In this document: positions 54,401 through 63,999 of the stretch, piece after piece
How positions within the stretch are numbered: the stretch's first letter is position 1
How the letters are laid out: each line of letters begins with the position of its first letter
Assembly: GCA_965249765.1 (NCBI GenBank)
Contig: CBDFMR010000005.1
Span: 806,001 to 870,000 of the forward strand
From: CBDFMR01 sp965249765
GTDB taxonomy: Bacteria > Bacteroidota > Bacteroidia > Chitinophagales > Saprospiraceae
Length of the DNA stretch: 64,000 nt
Reading direction: 5' to 3'
Notes under the pieces: generated by a model
What the model was told of the DNA's origin: nothing
What the model saw: the letters and a program-made list of their open reading frames with translations, nothing else
Databases searched by the model: none
Made by a program: the position numbers and the translations under genes

Positions 54401-55123
54401 TTACAATATGTCCCTAAGAATATCAATCGACAAGGGTCTTTTAAAACCGTCAACATGCAGAGAGTAGTATTGCAAGAGTAGATTAACGAGGTGCGGCGGA
54501 CTGATCTGATGTGGTTCAATTCGATTTTCGATATTCATGAGTTGAATGGCGTTGAGTAGCATTATACTTGACGGTTTGTCGAGCGTTGTATTATCAACAA
54601 TCTCATTAGAAACAAACTTACCCTCCTGGAGATTAAAGAGATTCCTCCGTTCTGAGAAATTATTGGCAGGGTAGAATCCAAGATACCTCGTGAGGCCAAG
54701 CATAAATCTCCACCCTATCTCATTTAGATTGTCACCTGCAGCATCCAAGTTTAATAGAGACGACTTTATAAAATTATAAAGCTCTGTATTCGCTTCCTTT
54801 TCTTTTATTGTGTTTCTACTCAATTCGATCATCAACATGGCAATGGCGGATCTCTTGACATCCAAAGAGATTTTTTGATAGATCGTGTCGTAACACGCTT
54901 CTTTTATCCTAGCCAGTTTATCATTGTCCTTATCATATGCGACAATTGAAAGAATATTCATGGGATGGTAAAGGCTTGACCTGACTTTTGATTTAGACGA
55001 CCTCACACCACTTATAATAAATGACCTGAGTCCTTTCTCTCGGAGATATATGTCGATAATTACGCTGGTTTCGCTGTATTTCATACTCCGGAAAACGATG
55101 CCTTCACTCTTGAAGATTTGCAT
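54401..55123 (-). CDS. recO: DNA repair protein RecO
   Basis: 240 residues. N-terminal OB-fold begins FKSEGIVFRSMKYSETSVIIDIYLREKGL, followed by the helical domain (ELYNFIKSSLLNLD ... WRFMLGLTRYLGFYPA). The zinc-binding cysteines of E. coli-type RecO are absent, as usual in Bacteroidota. It helps load RecA with RecR. The next gene upstream is an uncharacterised protein, 43 bases away. Confidence 0.92.
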   Translation of the reverse strand: MQIFKSEGIVFRSMKYSETSVIIDIYLREKGLRSFIISGVRSSKSKVRSSLYHPMNILSIVAYDKDNDKLARIKEACYDTIYQKISLDVKRSAIAMLMIELSRNTIKEKEANTELYNFIKSSLLNLDAAGDNLNEIGWRFMLGLTRYLGFYPANNFSERRNLFNLQEGKFVSNEIVDNTTLDKPSSIMLLNAIQLMNIENRIEPHQISPPHLVNLLLQYYSLHVDGFKRPLSIDILRDIL

Positions 55124-55166
55124 GCAGTAAATCTAATTTTAAATAGGCGAAATCGAGCTGATCTGA

Positions 55167-55478
55167 TTAAAATTCCCAACCATCCAGTGGCTCTTGCTTG
55201 TATTTCTTCTTTATGGCGACACGTTGTAAGTGTCTTTCCAGTATAAGTTTGGCGAGTGCCTCATCAGTAGGGATATGCTTTTGGTGTTTAAGGGCAAATT
55301 GGATTTTAGATTCCAAGACATCAAGGCGGTACATGTAACTAAATAATAAGGCAGGGTCTTGATCGAGCAAATCTATTACCCTCTCCTGGATGACCGTGAG
55401 CAATTGATTCTCTGTAATCTTATCGTCATAATCGATCTCCAGTGTCGTCAACAAAAAACTATTTTCTTTATTATTCAT
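55167..55478 (-). CDS. Conserved uncharacterised protein
   Basis: About 103 residues from ATG 55478 (MNNKENSFLLTTLEIDYDDK); a start at 55496 is also possible. It is helical and charged: VIQERVIDLLDQDPALLFSYMYRLDVLESKI, then LAKLILERHLQRVAIKKKYKQEP. I recall similar proteins in Bacteroidota but know no function. It precedes recO. Confidence 0.72.
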   Translation of the reverse strand: MNNKENSFLLTTLEIDYDDKITENQLLTVIQERVIDLLDQDPALLFSYMYRLDVLESKIQFALKHQKHIPTDEALAKLILERHLQRVAIKKKYKQEPLDGWEF

Positions 55479-55622
55479 ATTACCATCCACTACCAATACA
55501 GGTAGGCCTTTTGTCTTAGTAACCGTAAATTTAATGCGACATGCGTCAAATAGTTGTCAATATTGAAGAATAACTTACACAATGTATGGTGATTGCGTCT
55601 TGCACGAGAGAAATGAATATTA

Positions 55623-56246
55623 ATGAAAAATAAAATGTTTATGATGATAAATAGTGAGTCACAATTAAGAGAAATCTATGGTTACCCCAAAGGCAGGGCC
55701 AGAGTAAAGGTCTTAACATCCCTGGAAAAACACTCCATCTACTACATTACCCACTCATCATTTATCGTCATGTCTACGGTAGATGAATCTGGAAGGATGG
55801 ATGCATCACCACGAGGAGGCGACCCCGGCTTTATCAAAATATTAAACAATCAGAAAATCATTATCCCTGACTTTAAAGGAAATAATCGCATTGACAGCCT
55901 GACAAATATTATCGAAACGGGAATCATAGGTATTCTTTTCCTGATCCCTGGCATAGATGAGACGCTCAGGATAAATGGCAAAGCTCAAGTTACAACTTCA
56001 GAAAATTATCTGACCCACTTCTCTGACTTAGACAAGCCACCTATTTCTTGTACAGTAGTTTCAATTGAAGAAATTTTTCTACACTGTGCTAAAGCCTTTA
56101 TGCGATCAAAGCTGTGGGATGAGAAGTTTTTTTTACAACCTGCTGATTTTCCTTCTATAGGACAGATGCTCAAGGATCAGCTTAATCATGCCGATGAAGC
56201 TGAAACCCGAGAGGAAATGATCAAACGTTATCAAAAGGATATCTGA
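55623..56246 (+). CDS. PPOX-type FMN-dependent flavoprotein (MSMEG_1061-like)
   Basis: 207 residues. The split-barrel FMN-binding fold is seen in SSFIVMSTVDESGRMDASPRGGDPGFIK and IIIPDFKGNNRIDSL, with NIIETGIIGILFLIPG and LRINGKAQVT. The C-terminal HCAKAFMRSKLWDEK is typical of the MSMEG_1061 group. These are F420- or FMN-linked oxidoreductases with unknown substrates. It lies alone. Confidence 0.85.
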   Translation: MKNKMFMMINSESQLREIYGYPKGRARVKVLTSLEKHSIYYITHSSFIVMSTVDESGRMDASPRGGDPGFIKILNNQKIIIPDFKGNNRIDSLTNIIETGIIGILFLIPGIDETLRINGKAQVTTSENYLTHFSDLDKPPISCTVVSIEEIFLHCAKAFMRSKLWDEKFFLQPADFPSIGQMLKDQLNHADEAETREEMIKRYQKDI

Positions 56247-56292
56247 GATTTGTAATGCTTATTCTATAATCGACTTGTTGGACGATAGGACT

Positions 56293-57819
56293 TTAGGTGC
56301 TTTCATCAATAAACCCCAGGATCTTGTCTACGTATTTCCGTGAGTTGTGTAACCGAGGCACTTTATGTTGACCTCCTAGTTTGCCTTGTAATTCCATCCA
56401 CCTTACAAAAGTGCCTTGAGGGAGAGACTTGATGATTGGTGGTTCAAGAGCCATTTCTTTATACCGCTTAGCTTCGTAGTCGGAATTGAGATTTTTTAAT
56501 TCACGATCTAGTAGGTCACCAAACTGTTCCAACGAATCCGGCTCAGAATTAAATTCGATTAGCCACTCATGCCCTCCCTTTTTAGCACCTTCAAGATATA
56601 TAGGAGCCACCGTGTAGTCACTTATTCCGACGCCAAATTGAGAACTGACCTTCGCTATTGCCATATCTGTGTTACCGATCATTACCTCTTCTCCGAAAGC
56701 ATTGATAAATTGTTGGGTACGTCCAGAAACCTTGATCTTGTAGGGACTAAGGGAGGTGAATTGAATGGTGTCTCCAGTCATATATCTCCACAGTCCACTA
56801 CAGGTACTTATAACAAGGGCGTAATCTATTCCCGTTGTCACTTTATTTAGACCATAAAGAATGGCACTGGGATCTGAAAGCTCGGATACAGGAATAAACT
56901 CATAATAGATTCCATTATTGAGTAACAAGAGCATACCTTCCTCCTTGACATTATTTTGAATGGCAAAATATCCTTCAGAGGCATTGTAAGCTTCCAAATA
57001 ATTAAAGTCTGGTCGAGGAAAGTAATCTTCAAACTGTCTTCGATATGGTTCAAAACCAACTCCCCCATGTAGGTATACACGGGCATTGGGCCAGATACTT
57101 GACATGGTGTCTACACCATACCTCTCGAGAATTTTTTCAAATAAGACCATCGTCCAAGTAGGAACACCACCAAAAAGAAATACATTTTCATGATCTATTT
57201 CCACACACATGCGCGATATTTTTTCTTCCCAATCAGGCATAGTCGCTGTCTCAAAACTAGGTGTAAAGTACGGTCTCGCTATTCTGGGCATTAGGTGAAT
57301 CATGAGGGCAGAAATATCTCCATATAATGTTGAGGGGAAAGGCTCGTATTTACTCATTGACCCTCCCATGAGCAGACTTTTATCACGGAATATTCCTGCG
57401 TTTGGAACTTGATCATATACAATGCTCGCCACGTCCCAGTTGGTCCTTTGAATATTTTTGTTTAGAAAGTTATTAGTAATCGGGATGAATTTGCTTTTAT
57501 CGTTTGTAGTACCTGATGATTTAGCAAAGTACTTAACCACTCCGGGCCAAAGAACATCTTTCCCTCCCATCATCATCGACTGTATGTCATCAGCTATGTC
57601 CTCATACTTTACTATGGGTAAGTTGCTTAAATGATAGTGAGGTTGTGAAGAATCGGTTAAGTTGAAGCGTCGACCATATTCCGTCTGACTTAGATGACCC
57701 ATCAAGTATTCTCGGATGTTTGTTTGAGTAAGATGAGGATGAATGGCAAAACCGTCAACCTTTCTTTTTATAGTCCTCAGATAGAGTGACATAATTTTAT
57801 TGAAAGATGACTTGTACAT
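56293..57819 (-). CDS. GH3-like acyl-adenylate/amidosynthetase family protein
   Basis: About 508 residues from the ATG at 57819; a start at 57792 (MSLYLRTIKRK) is also possible. The open frame continues to 58194 but that stretch is antisense to uvrB. GH3 features: YFAKSSGTTNDKSKFIPIT as the ATP phosphate loop, YNASEGYFAIQ, TCSGLWRYMTGDTIQFT and GRTQQFINAFGEEVMI. Plant GH3 proteins join amino acids to auxin or jasmonate; the bacterial substrate is unknown. It is divergent from uvrB. Confidence 0.9.
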   Translation of the reverse strand: MYKSSFNKIMSLYLRTIKRKVDGFAIHPHLTQTNIREYLMGHLSQTEYGRRFNLTDSSQPHYHLSNLPIVKYEDIADDIQSMMMGGKDVLWPGVVKYFAKSSGTTNDKSKFIPITNNFLNKNIQRTNWDVASIVYDQVPNAGIFRDKSLLMGGSMSKYEPFPSTLYGDISALMIHLMPRIARPYFTPSFETATMPDWEEKISRMCVEIDHENVFLFGGVPTWTMVLFEKILERYGVDTMSSIWPNARVYLHGGVGFEPYRRQFEDYFPRPDFNYLEAYNASEGYFAIQNNVKEEGMLLLLNNGIYYEFIPVSELSDPSAILYGLNKVTTGIDYALVISTCSGLWRYMTGDTIQFTSLSPYKIKVSGRTQQFINAFGEEVMIGNTDMAIAKVSSQFGVGISDYTVAPIYLEGAKKGGHEWLIEFNSEPDSLEQFGDLLDRELKNLNSDYEAKRYKEMALEPPIIKSLPQGTFVRWMELQGKLGGQHKVPRLHNSRKYVDKILGFIDEST

Positions 57820-57931
57820 TGTTCCTAATTGACATAGGAAGATAGTTAAGCAATCATAGGATTGCAAGGAACGGTTGATATTTCGAATCAAACATATATT
57901 TATGGATAGAAGTAATCTGTTGATAACTTTA

Positions 57932-57939
57932 TAGTTTTG
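57932..57939 (+). promoter_or_regulatory. Candidate -7 box for uvrB
   Basis: TAGTTTTG fits TAnnTTTG and ends 7 bases before the ATG, predicting a transcript that starts at or beside the start codon. A TTG occurs at 57920-57922, but at a 9-base spacing, too close for a -33 element. Confidence 0.45.
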
Positions 57940-57946
57940 CCCACAC

Positions 57947-59968
57947 ATGTCCCAATTCAAACTCAGTTCCACGTTTAGCCCGACAGGTGACCAGCCTGTG
58001 GCCATTGAGTCTTTAGTTAAGAGCATACAAGCGGGTGATAGGGCGCAGGTTCTACTTGGCGTTACCGGATCAGGGAAAACATTTACCATGGCTAATGTTA
58101 TAAGCCAGGTAGAGAGACCGACACTTGTTCTCACGCACAATAAAACCCTTACAGCACAGCTGTACAGTGAGTTTTTAGAGTTTTTTCCAGACAACGCTGT
58201 CGAGTATTTTGTATCATATTATGACTACTATCAGCCGGAGGCTTTTATCGCATCGACTAACACGTACATAGAAAAAGATCTCCAGATTAATGAGGAGGTG
58301 GATAAACTACGATTAAGAGCAACCTCAAGTTTGCTGTCTGGAAGAAGAGACATCATTATTGTAGCCTCGGTATCCTGTATATACGGTATGGGAAATCCTG
58401 AAGATTTTAAGTCAGGAATCATCAGAGTCAAGAAAGATCAGATTATTTCTCGAAACACATTTCTATATAGTTTGGTTGAAAGTCTTTACTCCCGATCCGA
58501 GACAGATCTTAAGCGAGGTACGTTTCGAGTTAGGGGGGACACAGTAGACATCAACCTGCCTTACTTGGACTATGGCTTTCGAGTTGTTTTTTTCGGTGAC
58601 GAGATAGAGAGAATAGATCGTATAGAAATAGAATCAGGCAAGAAGATAGAAACCATCGAGTTTGCTGCCATTTTTCCAGCCAACCTTTATGTTGCACCAA
58701 AAGACAGATTGAAGGAGATTATTCGTGAGATCGAAGATGAGTTACATCAACATGAAGAGTTTTTCCAAAGGGAAGGTCGCCTACTAGAAAAAGATCGAAT
58801 AAAGGAGAGAGTGAACTTTGATATGGAAATGATCAGGGAATTGGGTTATTGTAGTGGCATCGAGAATTATTCAAGGTTTTTTGACCAGAGGCGTCAAGGG
58901 ACGAGACCTTTTTGCTTGCTAGATTATTTTCCAGACGATTACCTCATGATCATCGATGAGAGTCATGTTACTATTCCTCAGGTAAGAGGTATGTGGGGTG
59001 GTGATAGGTCACGAAAACTAAATCTAGTAAATAATGGATTTAGACTTCCGTCAGCTCTAGACAATCGACCTCTGAGTTTTGACGAATTTCAAAACATGTT
59101 GCATCAGGTTGTCTATTTGAGCGCTACTCCAGGAGACTATGAACTCCATCAAACTGAAGGTGTCGTTGTAGAGCAGATCGTACGGCCCACGGGTTTGCTC
59201 GATCCACCAATCGAGGTGAGACCAAGTATAAACCAGATAGACCACTTACTTGAAGAGATAGATCAGCGAACAAAGATTGACGAAAGAGTACTCGTGACTA
59301 CCCTGACCAAGAGGATGGCAGAAGAGCTGGCAAAGTATCTTGTCAAGCTCGATATCAAAGTTAGATACATTCATTCAGAGGTAGATACAATGGAACGAGT
59401 TGAAATATTACGTGATCTACGATTAGGAGAGTTTGATGTCCTTGTAGGCGTAAACCTACTTCGAGAGGGCTTGGATTTACCCGAAGTTTCACTTGTAGCA
59501 ATAATAGATGCGGATAAGGAAGGGTTTTTACGTAATCACAGATCTCTAACGCAGACAGCAGGAAGAGCCGCCCGTAATGCTAACGGGAAGGTGATCTTTT
59601 ATGCTGATAAGGTTACAGGAAGTATGAGAAATACTATAGATGAGACCAATAGGAGAAGGGCCGTTCAGATGGCTTACAACGAAGAGCACGGAATCACACC
59701 AACTACAGTCTCTAAGAGCAAGGAGGACATTATGAATCAAGGTTCGATTCTTGATGTGAGAGTAAGGAAGGCCTATATCGAGCCTGACGAACCAAGTATC
59801 GCTGCGGATCCAGTTGTTGGTTACATGTCGAGAGATCAGCTGAAAAGACTGGTTGACGAAACTGACGCAAAGATGAAAGCTGCTGCAAAGGACCTTGATT
59901 TCATCACTGCTGCTCAGTACCGTGATGAGTTATTTGCTCTTAAGAAAAAATTAAAGTCTGGAGTCTGA
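57947..59968 (+). CDS. uvrB: Excinuclease ABC subunit UvrB
   Basis: 673 residues. Walker A GVTGSGKT near 38-45; the beta-hairpin YFVSYYDYYQPEAFI that inserts at DNA damage; helicase motifs IIDESHVTIPQ, LSATPGDYE, VGVNLLREGLDLPEV and QTAGRAARN; and a C-terminal UVR domain (FITAAQYRDELFALKKKL) that binds UvrC. All motifs are intact. Damage-verification subunit of nucleotide excision repair. Confidence 0.98.
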   Translation: MSQFKLSSTFSPTGDQPVAIESLVKSIQAGDRAQVLLGVTGSGKTFTMANVISQVERPTLVLTHNKTLTAQLYSEFLEFFPDNAVEYFVSYYDYYQPEAFIASTNTYIEKDLQINEEVDKLRLRATSSLLSGRRDIIIVASVSCIYGMGNPEDFKSGIIRVKKDQIISRNTFLYSLVESLYSRSETDLKRGTFRVRGDTVDINLPYLDYGFRVVFFGDEIERIDRIEIESGKKIETIEFAAIFPANLYVAPKDRLKEIIREIEDELHQHEEFFQREGRLLEKDRIKERVNFDMEMIRELGYCSGIENYSRFFDQRRQGTRPFCLLDYFPDDYLMIIDESHVTIPQVRGMWGGDRSRKLNLVNNGFRLPSALDNRPLSFDEFQNMLHQVVYLSATPGDYELHQTEGVVVEQIVRPTGLLDPPIEVRPSINQIDHLLEEIDQRTKIDERVLVTTLTKRMAEELAKYLVKLDIKVRYIHSEVDTMERVEILRDLRLGEFDVLVGVNLLREGLDLPEVSLVAIIDADKEGFLRNHRSLTQTAGRAARNANGKVIFYADKVTGSMRNTIDETNRRRAVQMAYNEEHGITPTTVSKSKEDIMNQGSILDVRVRKAYIEPDEPSIAADPVVGYMSRDQLKRLVDETDAKMKAAAKDLDFITAAQYRDELFALKKKLKSGV

Positions 59969-59989
59969 CTAATTTAAAAATGTGCCAAT

Positions 59990-60568
59990 TTGAAGATACT
60001 CATCATAGATAATTACGATTCGTTCACCTTTAATCTGGTTCATCTAGTAAATGAAGTCAGCACATTAAGGTCCGATGTCGTAAAGAATGATGAGATCGAC
60101 TTGTCGCGAGCGGAAGAGTACTCTCACATTATTTTGTCTCCTGGTCCTGGTCTTCCATCTGAGGCGGGAATGATGAGAGAGGTCCTAAGAATTTTCGGAA
60201 AATCAAAACGTATCCTGGGAGTTTGTCTCGGTATGCAGGCCATTATTGAATGCTATGGAGGTAAACTAGAAAATCTACCTCACGTATTTCATGGAATTAA
60301 GTCTGATGTTCAATTGACAAGACAGTCATCTATTCTTTTCGATGGGGTTCCATCCACATTTTCGGTTGGACGATATCACAGTTGGGTAGCAGATGTCGAC
60401 TCACTGCCTACCTGCCTCGAGGTGACTTGCATAGACAATCAAGGTACAATAATGGGTGTAGAACACAAATCTCATTCAGTCTATGGGGTGCAGTTTCATC
60501 CTGAGTCCTATATGACGGAGTTTGGAAAAGAGTTGATGACAAATTTCCTTACGAAGCCACTAAGCTAA
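59990..60568 (+). CDS. Anthranilate/aminodeoxychorismate synthase glutamine amidotransferase subunit (TrpG/PabA)
   Basis: 192 residues. Class I glutamine amidotransferase with the nucleophile Cys in GVCLGMQAI and the dyad His-Glu in QFHPES. The start is a TTG giving MKILIIDNYDSFTFNLVHLV, the exact family N-terminus. No trpE or pabB partner is adjacent, so it may serve folate, tryptophan, or both. It lies 21 bases after uvrB. Confidence 0.92.
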   Translation: MKILIIDNYDSFTFNLVHLVNEVSTLRSDVVKNDEIDLSRAEEYSHIILSPGPGLPSEAGMMREVLRIFGKSKRILGVCLGMQAIIECYGGKLENLPHVFHGIKSDVQLTRQSSILFDGVPSTFSVGRYHSWVADVDSLPTCLEVTCIDNQGTIMGVEHKSHSVYGVQFHPESYMTEFGKELMTNFLTKPLS

Positions 60569-60690
60569 TAATTATACATGGCACCGGCAGTTGTAATTTG
60601 CTGTTAATGAATTGTTAAACCAATTTCAACCTTAAAACAAAGGAAACTTGCCGTCGTTCTTTTGAGACAAATCATTCAAAACAATATTCA

Positions 60691-61869
60691 ATGAAAAACC
60701 TGTTCGCATATATTATAGCCAGCACTTTAGGAGGTTGTATTGTATTGGCAGGATTCTACATACTTGATGGCAACGCACAAATTCCTCAAGAAGAAAATAT
60801 AACACCTCGATATGCTTCTGCAGTTTCACCGGCTTCGATGTCTGTAGATTTTGTAAAAGCATCGGCACTAGCTACTGAAGCAGTAGTACATATTTATGCC
60901 GAGGAGAGTAATGCACTCGCTCAACAACGCGCGCAGGAAGGCAAGAAGAATAGAAGAATGAGTCCGTTTGAAGATTTCTTTGGAATGGATGATTTTTTTG
61001 GCGGGGACTTATATGGCAGAAATTTCTATCGTCCCAAGAATGGCACGGGATCAGGAGTGATCATCTCTAATGATGGCTACATCGTGACGAACAACCACGT
61101 CGTTGGATTCGCTGACTTTATCGAAGTAACACTTGAAGACGGAAGAAAACTCCAAGCAACGCGAGTAGGCACTGACCCATCGACGGACTTGGCAGTAATA
61201 AAAATTAAGGAGAGCAATTTAGCTACTTTGAAATACGCGGATTCTGATCGGGTGAGGGTAGGAGAGTGGGCTATAGCCGTAGGTAATCCTTTTAATTTGG
61301 CTTCGACTGTGACGGCTGGCATCATCAGTGCAAAAGGTCGTGATTTAAACCTCATTAAGGAGAAAGGTAGTATCGAGGAGTTTATCCAGACCGACGCTGC
61401 GGTGAACCCAGGAAATAGTGGAGGAGCACTGGTAAATGTAGACGGAGAATTGATAGGTATCAATACAGCTATTGCTACACCCACAGGAGTGTATGCGGGA
61501 TACTCATTTGCCATTCCATCAAACCTAGTTAGGAAAATTGTCAAAGAGATAATTGAAGAAGGGAATATAGACAGAAAGGTGAGTCTAGGGATAGGAGGTT
61601 ATAACATGGATGAGGATTTGATGAAGAAGTATAACCTTTCTGTTTCTGAAGGCATTTATGTAGAGGAAATAGAGAGAGGCAGTGCTGCACAGTATGGGGG
61701 ACTCTTACAAGGGGACATAATAGTAAAGGTCAATGACCGAAAAGTAGAAAATTTTGATCGATTGAAAGAAGCGATGAAGTTTACAAAAGTTGGTGATACG
61801 GTAAGTGTCGTAGTTGTAAGAAATGGTAAGCAAAAGACTATTCCTGTAAAATTGCTCAGGAAGATGTAA
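60691..61869 (+). CDS. HtrA/DegQ-like serine protease with PDZ domain
   Basis: 392 residues. An N-terminal hydrophobic segment (LFAYIIASTLGGCIVLAGFYI) serves as signal or anchor. The catalytic triad is intact: H136 (TNNHVV), D166 (STDLAVI) and S243 (GNSGGAL). One PDZ domain follows (SEGIYVEEIERGSAAQYGGLLQGDIIVKVNDR). Periplasmic quality control of misfolded proteins. A strong terminator follows. Confidence 0.95.
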   Translation: MKNLFAYIIASTLGGCIVLAGFYILDGNAQIPQEENITPRYASAVSPASMSVDFVKASALATEAVVHIYAEESNALAQQRAQEGKKNRRMSPFEDFFGMDDFFGGDLYGRNFYRPKNGTGSGVIISNDGYIVTNNHVVGFADFIEVTLEDGRKLQATRVGTDPSTDLAVIKIKESNLATLKYADSDRVRVGEWAIAVGNPFNLASTVTAGIISAKGRDLNLIKEKGSIEEFIQTDAAVNPGNSGGALVNVDGELIGINTAIATPTGVYAGYSFAIPSNLVRKIVKEIIEEGNIDRKVSLGIGGYNMDEDLMKKYNLSVSEGIYVEEIERGSAAQYGGLLQGDIIVKVNDRKVENFDRLKEAMKFTKVGDTVSVVVVRNGKQKTIPVKLLRKM

Positions 61870-61928
61870 CAAATAAATGCCATAAGGTGTTATGTAGATA
61901 AAAGTTGGTTTTTCGTTTTGTTTTGATG

Positions 61929-61964
61929 CGTCTGCCCTTCCCTAGGGCAGGCGTTTCATTTTTA
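61929..61964 (+). terminator. Terminator after the HtrA-like gene
   Basis: CGTCTGCCCT-TCCCT-AGGGCAGGCG makes 10 pairs (one G-U) and is followed by TTTCATTTTTA. Confidence 0.85.
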
Positions 61965-62007
61965 TACCCTTTGTGTCTACATTAAGTTCTGATTACATTT
62001 GAAGGTC

Positions 62008-62706
62008 ATGAACATTATTCTACAATCGCTGAAGGATTTTATTGGCCTCATTTATCCGAAATTGTGCATCTGCTGTCGCAAGGAGAATCCTGCCAAGGAT
62101 CAAGTTTTTTGCGTAGAGTGTTTTGCATCGATGCCATTCACTGATCATTTTGATGACATGCCCAATGACTTTACTCGTCACACGGAAGGAAGGATAATGT
62201 TGGAATCTGGAGGAGCCTTACTCCATTTGTACAAGGGGAGCAATGTGCAGAAGATGTTGCACATGATGAAATATAACAACAGACCGATTATAGGTAGGAA
62301 GCTAGGTGAGTTGCTCGGATTTAAAATCATGAAGAGCAACCATTTTGACATTCCTGATATGATCATCCCTGTCCCACTCCATAAAAAGAAGAAGAAGATA
62401 AGAGGGTATAACCAGAGTACCCTCATTGCCGAGGGAATCTCAACGGTTATAGGTGTCGAGGTGAGAGAAGATATTCTGCTTAAGACTAAAGACACGATTT
62501 CGCAGACTACAAAGGGACGGATGGAAAGATTGACAAGTTTAGAAGGTACTCTGTCTACAAACACCTCTATTGACATAGAAGGCAAGCACGTCATGCTCGT
62601 AGATGATATCATGACTACGGGCGCTACACTGGAGGCTTGCACTCACGAACTACTACAAATTTCTAACCTGAGGGTGTCAATGGTGACTGTTGCACTGGCA
62701 CGCTAA
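62008..62706 (+). CDS. ComF-family phosphoribosyltransferase-like protein
   Basis: About 232 residues from the ATG at 62008 (MNIILQSLKDFIGLIYPKLC); a TTG at 61999 is also possible. An N-terminal zinc ribbon is present (CICC ... CVEC). The PRPP-binding motif is HVMLVDDIMTTGATLEAC. ComF proteins are linked to DNA uptake and possibly DNA processing; biochemical role unsettled. Next gene follows by 19 bases. Confidence 0.9.
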   Translation: MNIILQSLKDFIGLIYPKLCICCRKENPAKDQVFCVECFASMPFTDHFDDMPNDFTRHTEGRIMLESGGALLHLYKGSNVQKMLHMMKYNNRPIIGRKLGELLGFKIMKSNHFDIPDMIIPVPLHKKKKKIRGYNQSTLIAEGISTVIGVEVREDILLKTKDTISQTTKGRMERLTSLEGTLSTNTSIDIEGKHVMLVDDIMTTGATLEACTHELLQISNLRVSMVTVALAR

Positions 62707-62725
62707 CTAATATAAATAAGAATAT

Positions 62726-63228
62726 ATGCCATCTTCACATGACATACTTGATGCCATTAAAGCAGAAGTTAAGAGACGTATAATTGACGAATACATTCCT
62801 AGGATCGAAAAGTGCTTGCATATCCTATCGAACGATGAAATCTGGCGTCGACCCAATAAATCATCAAATAGTGTTGGAAATCTAATATTGCATCTGTGTG
62901 GCAATGTTCACCAATGGCTGGGTAATGGAATCGGCGATCTGGAGGATGAAAGGAGGCGAGATGCTGAGTTTGATGAGCAGGTATCATTGGAAAAAGAGGA
63001 ACTTATGGAGCATCTTGCCAGTGCTCGACGTTATGCCTTTCTATTATTGGAGACATCCAAGAAGAAGACATTTTAAATGTAAAAAAGGTACAGGGTTTTG
63101 ATGAAAGTGTCTTGAGTATCCTTATCCATGTAATCGAGCATTTCTCATATCATACTGGACAAATTGCCTTTTATACTAAGTTACTCAAGGATAGAGACTT
63201 AGGATTTTATGAAGGACTTGATCTTTAG
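62726..63228 (+). pseudogene. DinB/DUF1572-like protein, frameshifted
   Basis: The first frame (MPSSHDILDAIKAEVKRRIIDEY ... GNLILHLCGNVHQW) stops after LLETSKKKTF at 63076. The second half continues in another frame as EEDILNVKKVQGFDESVLSILIHVIEHFSYHTGQIAFYTKLL and ends GFYEGLDL at 63228. Adding one C at 63057-63058 restores ETSQEEDIL. The His residues of the DinB metal site lie in both halves (HLCGNVH, EHFSYHTGQ). Role unknown. Confidence 0.8.
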
Positions 63229-63236
63229 GGATATGA

Positions 63237-63941
63237 TCATTTGACCAAAGTACCAATAGATTCTCCCTCAGTTATTCTCTGAAGATTGCCACTTTCATTG
63301 ATGTCAAAAACGACGATAGGAAGATCATTTTCTTGACACATTGTGAATGCAGTCATGTCCATGATGTTCAGATTTAGGCTGATAATTTCACTAAAGCTTA
63401 GCTCATCGTACTTCGTTGCATTAGGATCTTTCTCAGGGTCAGCAGTATATACGCCATCTACTCGAGTGCCCTTAAGAATAACGTCAGCATTTATTTCGTT
63501 GGCTCTGAGTGCTGCAGCCGAATCCGTTGTAAAATAGGGGCTCCCTGTTCCACCTGCAAATATCACCACTCTTCCTTTTTCCAAATGTCGTATGGCTCGG
63601 CGCCTTATATATGGTTCGGCAATCTGTTTCATTTCTATTGCAGAAACCAAACGAGTGTACACACCCTGGCTTTCCATGGCTCCTTGCAGAGCCATCCCAT
63701 TGATGCAAGTCGCGAGCATCCCCATATAATCTCCTGTTGTTCTTTCGATTCCGCATTCTGTCGCTTGAAGACCCCTGAATATATTTCCACCACCTATCAC
63801 GACCGCAACCTCGATCCCTTTCTGAACGATAGACTTGATTTCGGACGCATAATGAGAAAGCTTTGATGATTCGATACCGAATGATTGGTCTCCCATCAAT
63901 GTCTCACCGCTTAGTTTAAGTAATACTCTTTTGTACTCCAT
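63237..63941 (-). CDS. pyrH: Uridylate kinase PyrH
   Basis: 234 residues of the amino-acid-kinase fold. MEYKRVLLKLSGETLMGDQSFGI is the phosphate-binding start, AVVIGGGNIFRGLQA and TGDYMGMLATCINGMAL bind UMP, and VDGVYTADPEKDPNATKYDEL is the ATP loop. It phosphorylates UMP to UDP for all pyrimidine nucleotides. It usually follows tsf; that gene is probably just past the window edge. Confidence 0.97.
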   Translation of the reverse strand: MEYKRVLLKLSGETLMGDQSFGIESSKLSHYASEIKSIVQKGIEVAVVIGGGNIFRGLQATECGIERTTGDYMGMLATCINGMALQGAMESQGVYTRLVSAIEMKQIAEPYIRRRAIRHLEKGRVVIFAGGTGSPYFTTDSAAALRANEINADVILKGTRVDGVYTADPEKDPNATKYDELSFSEIISLNLNIMDMTAFTMCQENDLPIVVFDINESGNLQRITEGESIGTLVK

Positions 63942-63960
63942 TTCGTTTTTCTATTAGGCA

Positions 63961-63999
63961 TAAAAAAAGAGCGACTAAAAAAGCCGCTCTATTTTTTTT
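63961..63999 (-). terminator. Bidirectional-type terminator upstream of pyrH
   Basis: AGAGCGACT-AAAAA-AGCCGCTCT (63968-63990) pairs with one mismatch, and A or T runs flank both sides. On the minus strand it is followed by a T run, so it would end the gene upstream of pyrH. Confidence 0.75.

Noticed and set aside
57820..58194. N-terminal extension of the GH3-like gene
   Set aside because: Runs antisense through the start of uvrB; the extension lacks homology and the real family start lies at 57819 or 57792.
61077..61544. A 155-codon antisense frame inside the HtrA-like gene
   Set aside because: Opposes the intact catalytic core; no recognisable protein.
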